This document shows positions 63,316-64,000 of a DNA stretch of 64,000 nt, in pieces. Below the pieces are notes generated by a model. The model was not told where the DNA came from and searched no databases. It saw nothing but the letters and a program-made list of their open reading frames with translations. The translations under genes and the position numbers were made by a program. Source of the stretch: Streptomyces beigongshangae (GTDB taxonomy: Bacteria > Actinomycetota > Actinomycetes > Streptomycetales > Streptomycetaceae); assembly GCF_019710745.1 (NCBI RefSeq), contig NZ_JAHKJW010000010.1:1-64000 (forward strand), given 5' to 3'. Numbering within the stretch: the stretch's first letter is position 1; every line of letters begins with the position of its first letter.

Positions 63316-64000
63316 TCAGGTCAAGAAGACGCCTGACCATGCCCGCGGGTGGGCACGTTCATCCGTACTCGGCTGTGCGCGTTCACGTGTACGCCGACAC
63401 GGGCAGCCGACCGGTTTCGGCAGGCGCATGACGCGGTCGGAGAGGACACGGCCGACCAGCTCGACGGGCCGGTCGCGCAGGACCCAGGCCGGGCGAGTGA
63501 CGTCATGGCCGGCGTCGCTGACGATCACGATATCCGGGTCCCCCGCCTGCCACTGGCCCACGGCGATGAGCCGCTCGACAACCCCCCGCAGCTGGGCAGC
63601 AGTGACGGCGGTCGCGTCGTCTGCAGGTCCCAGCCGGACCGCGTCCAGGATCGCGGTCTAGGACGTGGCCCCCGGCTCCGGCACGGCCACGAAGGAGTAG
63701 GGCCAGCCGGGGATGAACTGCGAGGCCGTCTTCGCGCGGCCGTGGACGTGGCGGAACAGCCGTTCCGCCGAGCACGGTGCGTCCGAACGCAGCCACGGTG
63801 ACACGTCGACCGCCAGTACCAGGCGCCCGCCGTCAAAACGCGGGGGCGACAGCCCGGCCAGCACCGTCCGCAGCCGTCCGACGTCCATCCGGCCGGGGTT
63901 CAGGCCGCCATGCATCGCTCCGTGTCCACGCCGGTGCTCAGGCAGCAGCGTCAGGTCCACCGGGGACCTCACCGCACCCTCCGTACACAGCACCGCGTCC
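63316..64000 (-). mobile_element. IS701-like DDE transposase, interrupted and partial at window end
   Basis: The minus strand, from beyond the window edge, reads LLPEHRRGHGAMHGGLNPGR, VLAVDVSPWLRSDAPCSAER and FIPGWPYSFVAVPEPGATS. An in-frame TAG at 63658-63660 follows, where relatives have Trp. Past it the same frame continues TAILDAVRLGPADDATAVTA and GDPDIVIVSDAGHDVTRPAW to RLPKPVG, where homology ends. The element was therefore killed by a nonsense change and later truncated. Confidence 0.75.

Overview
The window is high-G+C actinobacterial DNA (about 70% or more over most of its length). It has GTG starts, four-base gene overlaps, many TetR/MmyB-type regulators, twin-arginine signal peptides and Streptomyces-type insertion-sequence debris. 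It reads as a Streptomyces accessory (chromosome-arm-like) region. Much of it is catabolic and regulatory gene pairs separated by scars of deleted mobile elements. No rRNA, tRNA, CRISPR array or replication origin was seen.

Layout. 0-5.4 kb is the edge of a natural-product cluster: a partial stand-alone adenylation domain on the minus strand, and a divergent four-gene operon (ACP, acyl-CoA dehydrogenase, FkbH-like HAD protein, 3-hydroxyacyl-CoA dehydrogenase) of the kind that makes hydroxymalonyl/methoxymalonyl-ACP extender units. No O-methyltransferase is visible. 5.8-11.4 kb holds small redox and regulatory units: quinone reductase/MmyB regulator, and a SnoaL/TetR/aldo-keto reductase unit with four copies of one 14-bp operator.

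11.8-25.9 kb is the most coherent block and looks like a nearly complete natural-rubber (poly-cis-1,4-isoprene) catabolic locus. It has two Tat-exported Lcp latex-clearing oxygenases in tandem, the molybdenum aldehyde oxidoreductase OxiB/OxiA, an LcpR-like TetR with an inverted repeat in the divergent promoter, and a beta-oxidation set (FadB-like fusion, thiolase, acyl-CoA ligase, TetR, acyl-CoA dehydrogenase). Together these would cleave the polymer outside the cell, oxidise the oligo-isoprenoid aldehydes to acids, activate them to CoA esters and shorten them.

25.9-34.2 kb contains fusion scars, an FAD monooxygenase/ArsR pair with two strong palindromes, and a D-galactonate (De Ley-Doudoroff) operon: GntR regulator, DgoD, DgoA, PfkB kinase and a truncated lactonase. 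A strong bidirectional terminator and a lipoprotein gene follow.

34.2-48 kb is the most unusual part. It has a lower-G+C orphan gene followed by competing hairpins, IS3 remnants, and a 997-residue protein with an eCIS-associated DUF4157 domain, a deaminase-like HAE...PCxxC toxin core and a basic, nuclear-localisation-like stretch. It also has an AraC/oxidoreductase pair, two glycine-rich PGRS-like proteins and the stump of an integrative-element FtsK/Tra protein.

48-64 kb has several intact regulator/enzyme pairs (TetR-NmrA, Lrp-VOC-DoxX, MerR-SDR, TetR-esterase, NmrA) embedded in decayed IS3, IS30, ISL3, IS21 and IS701-like transposase genes. The sequence ends inside one of these.
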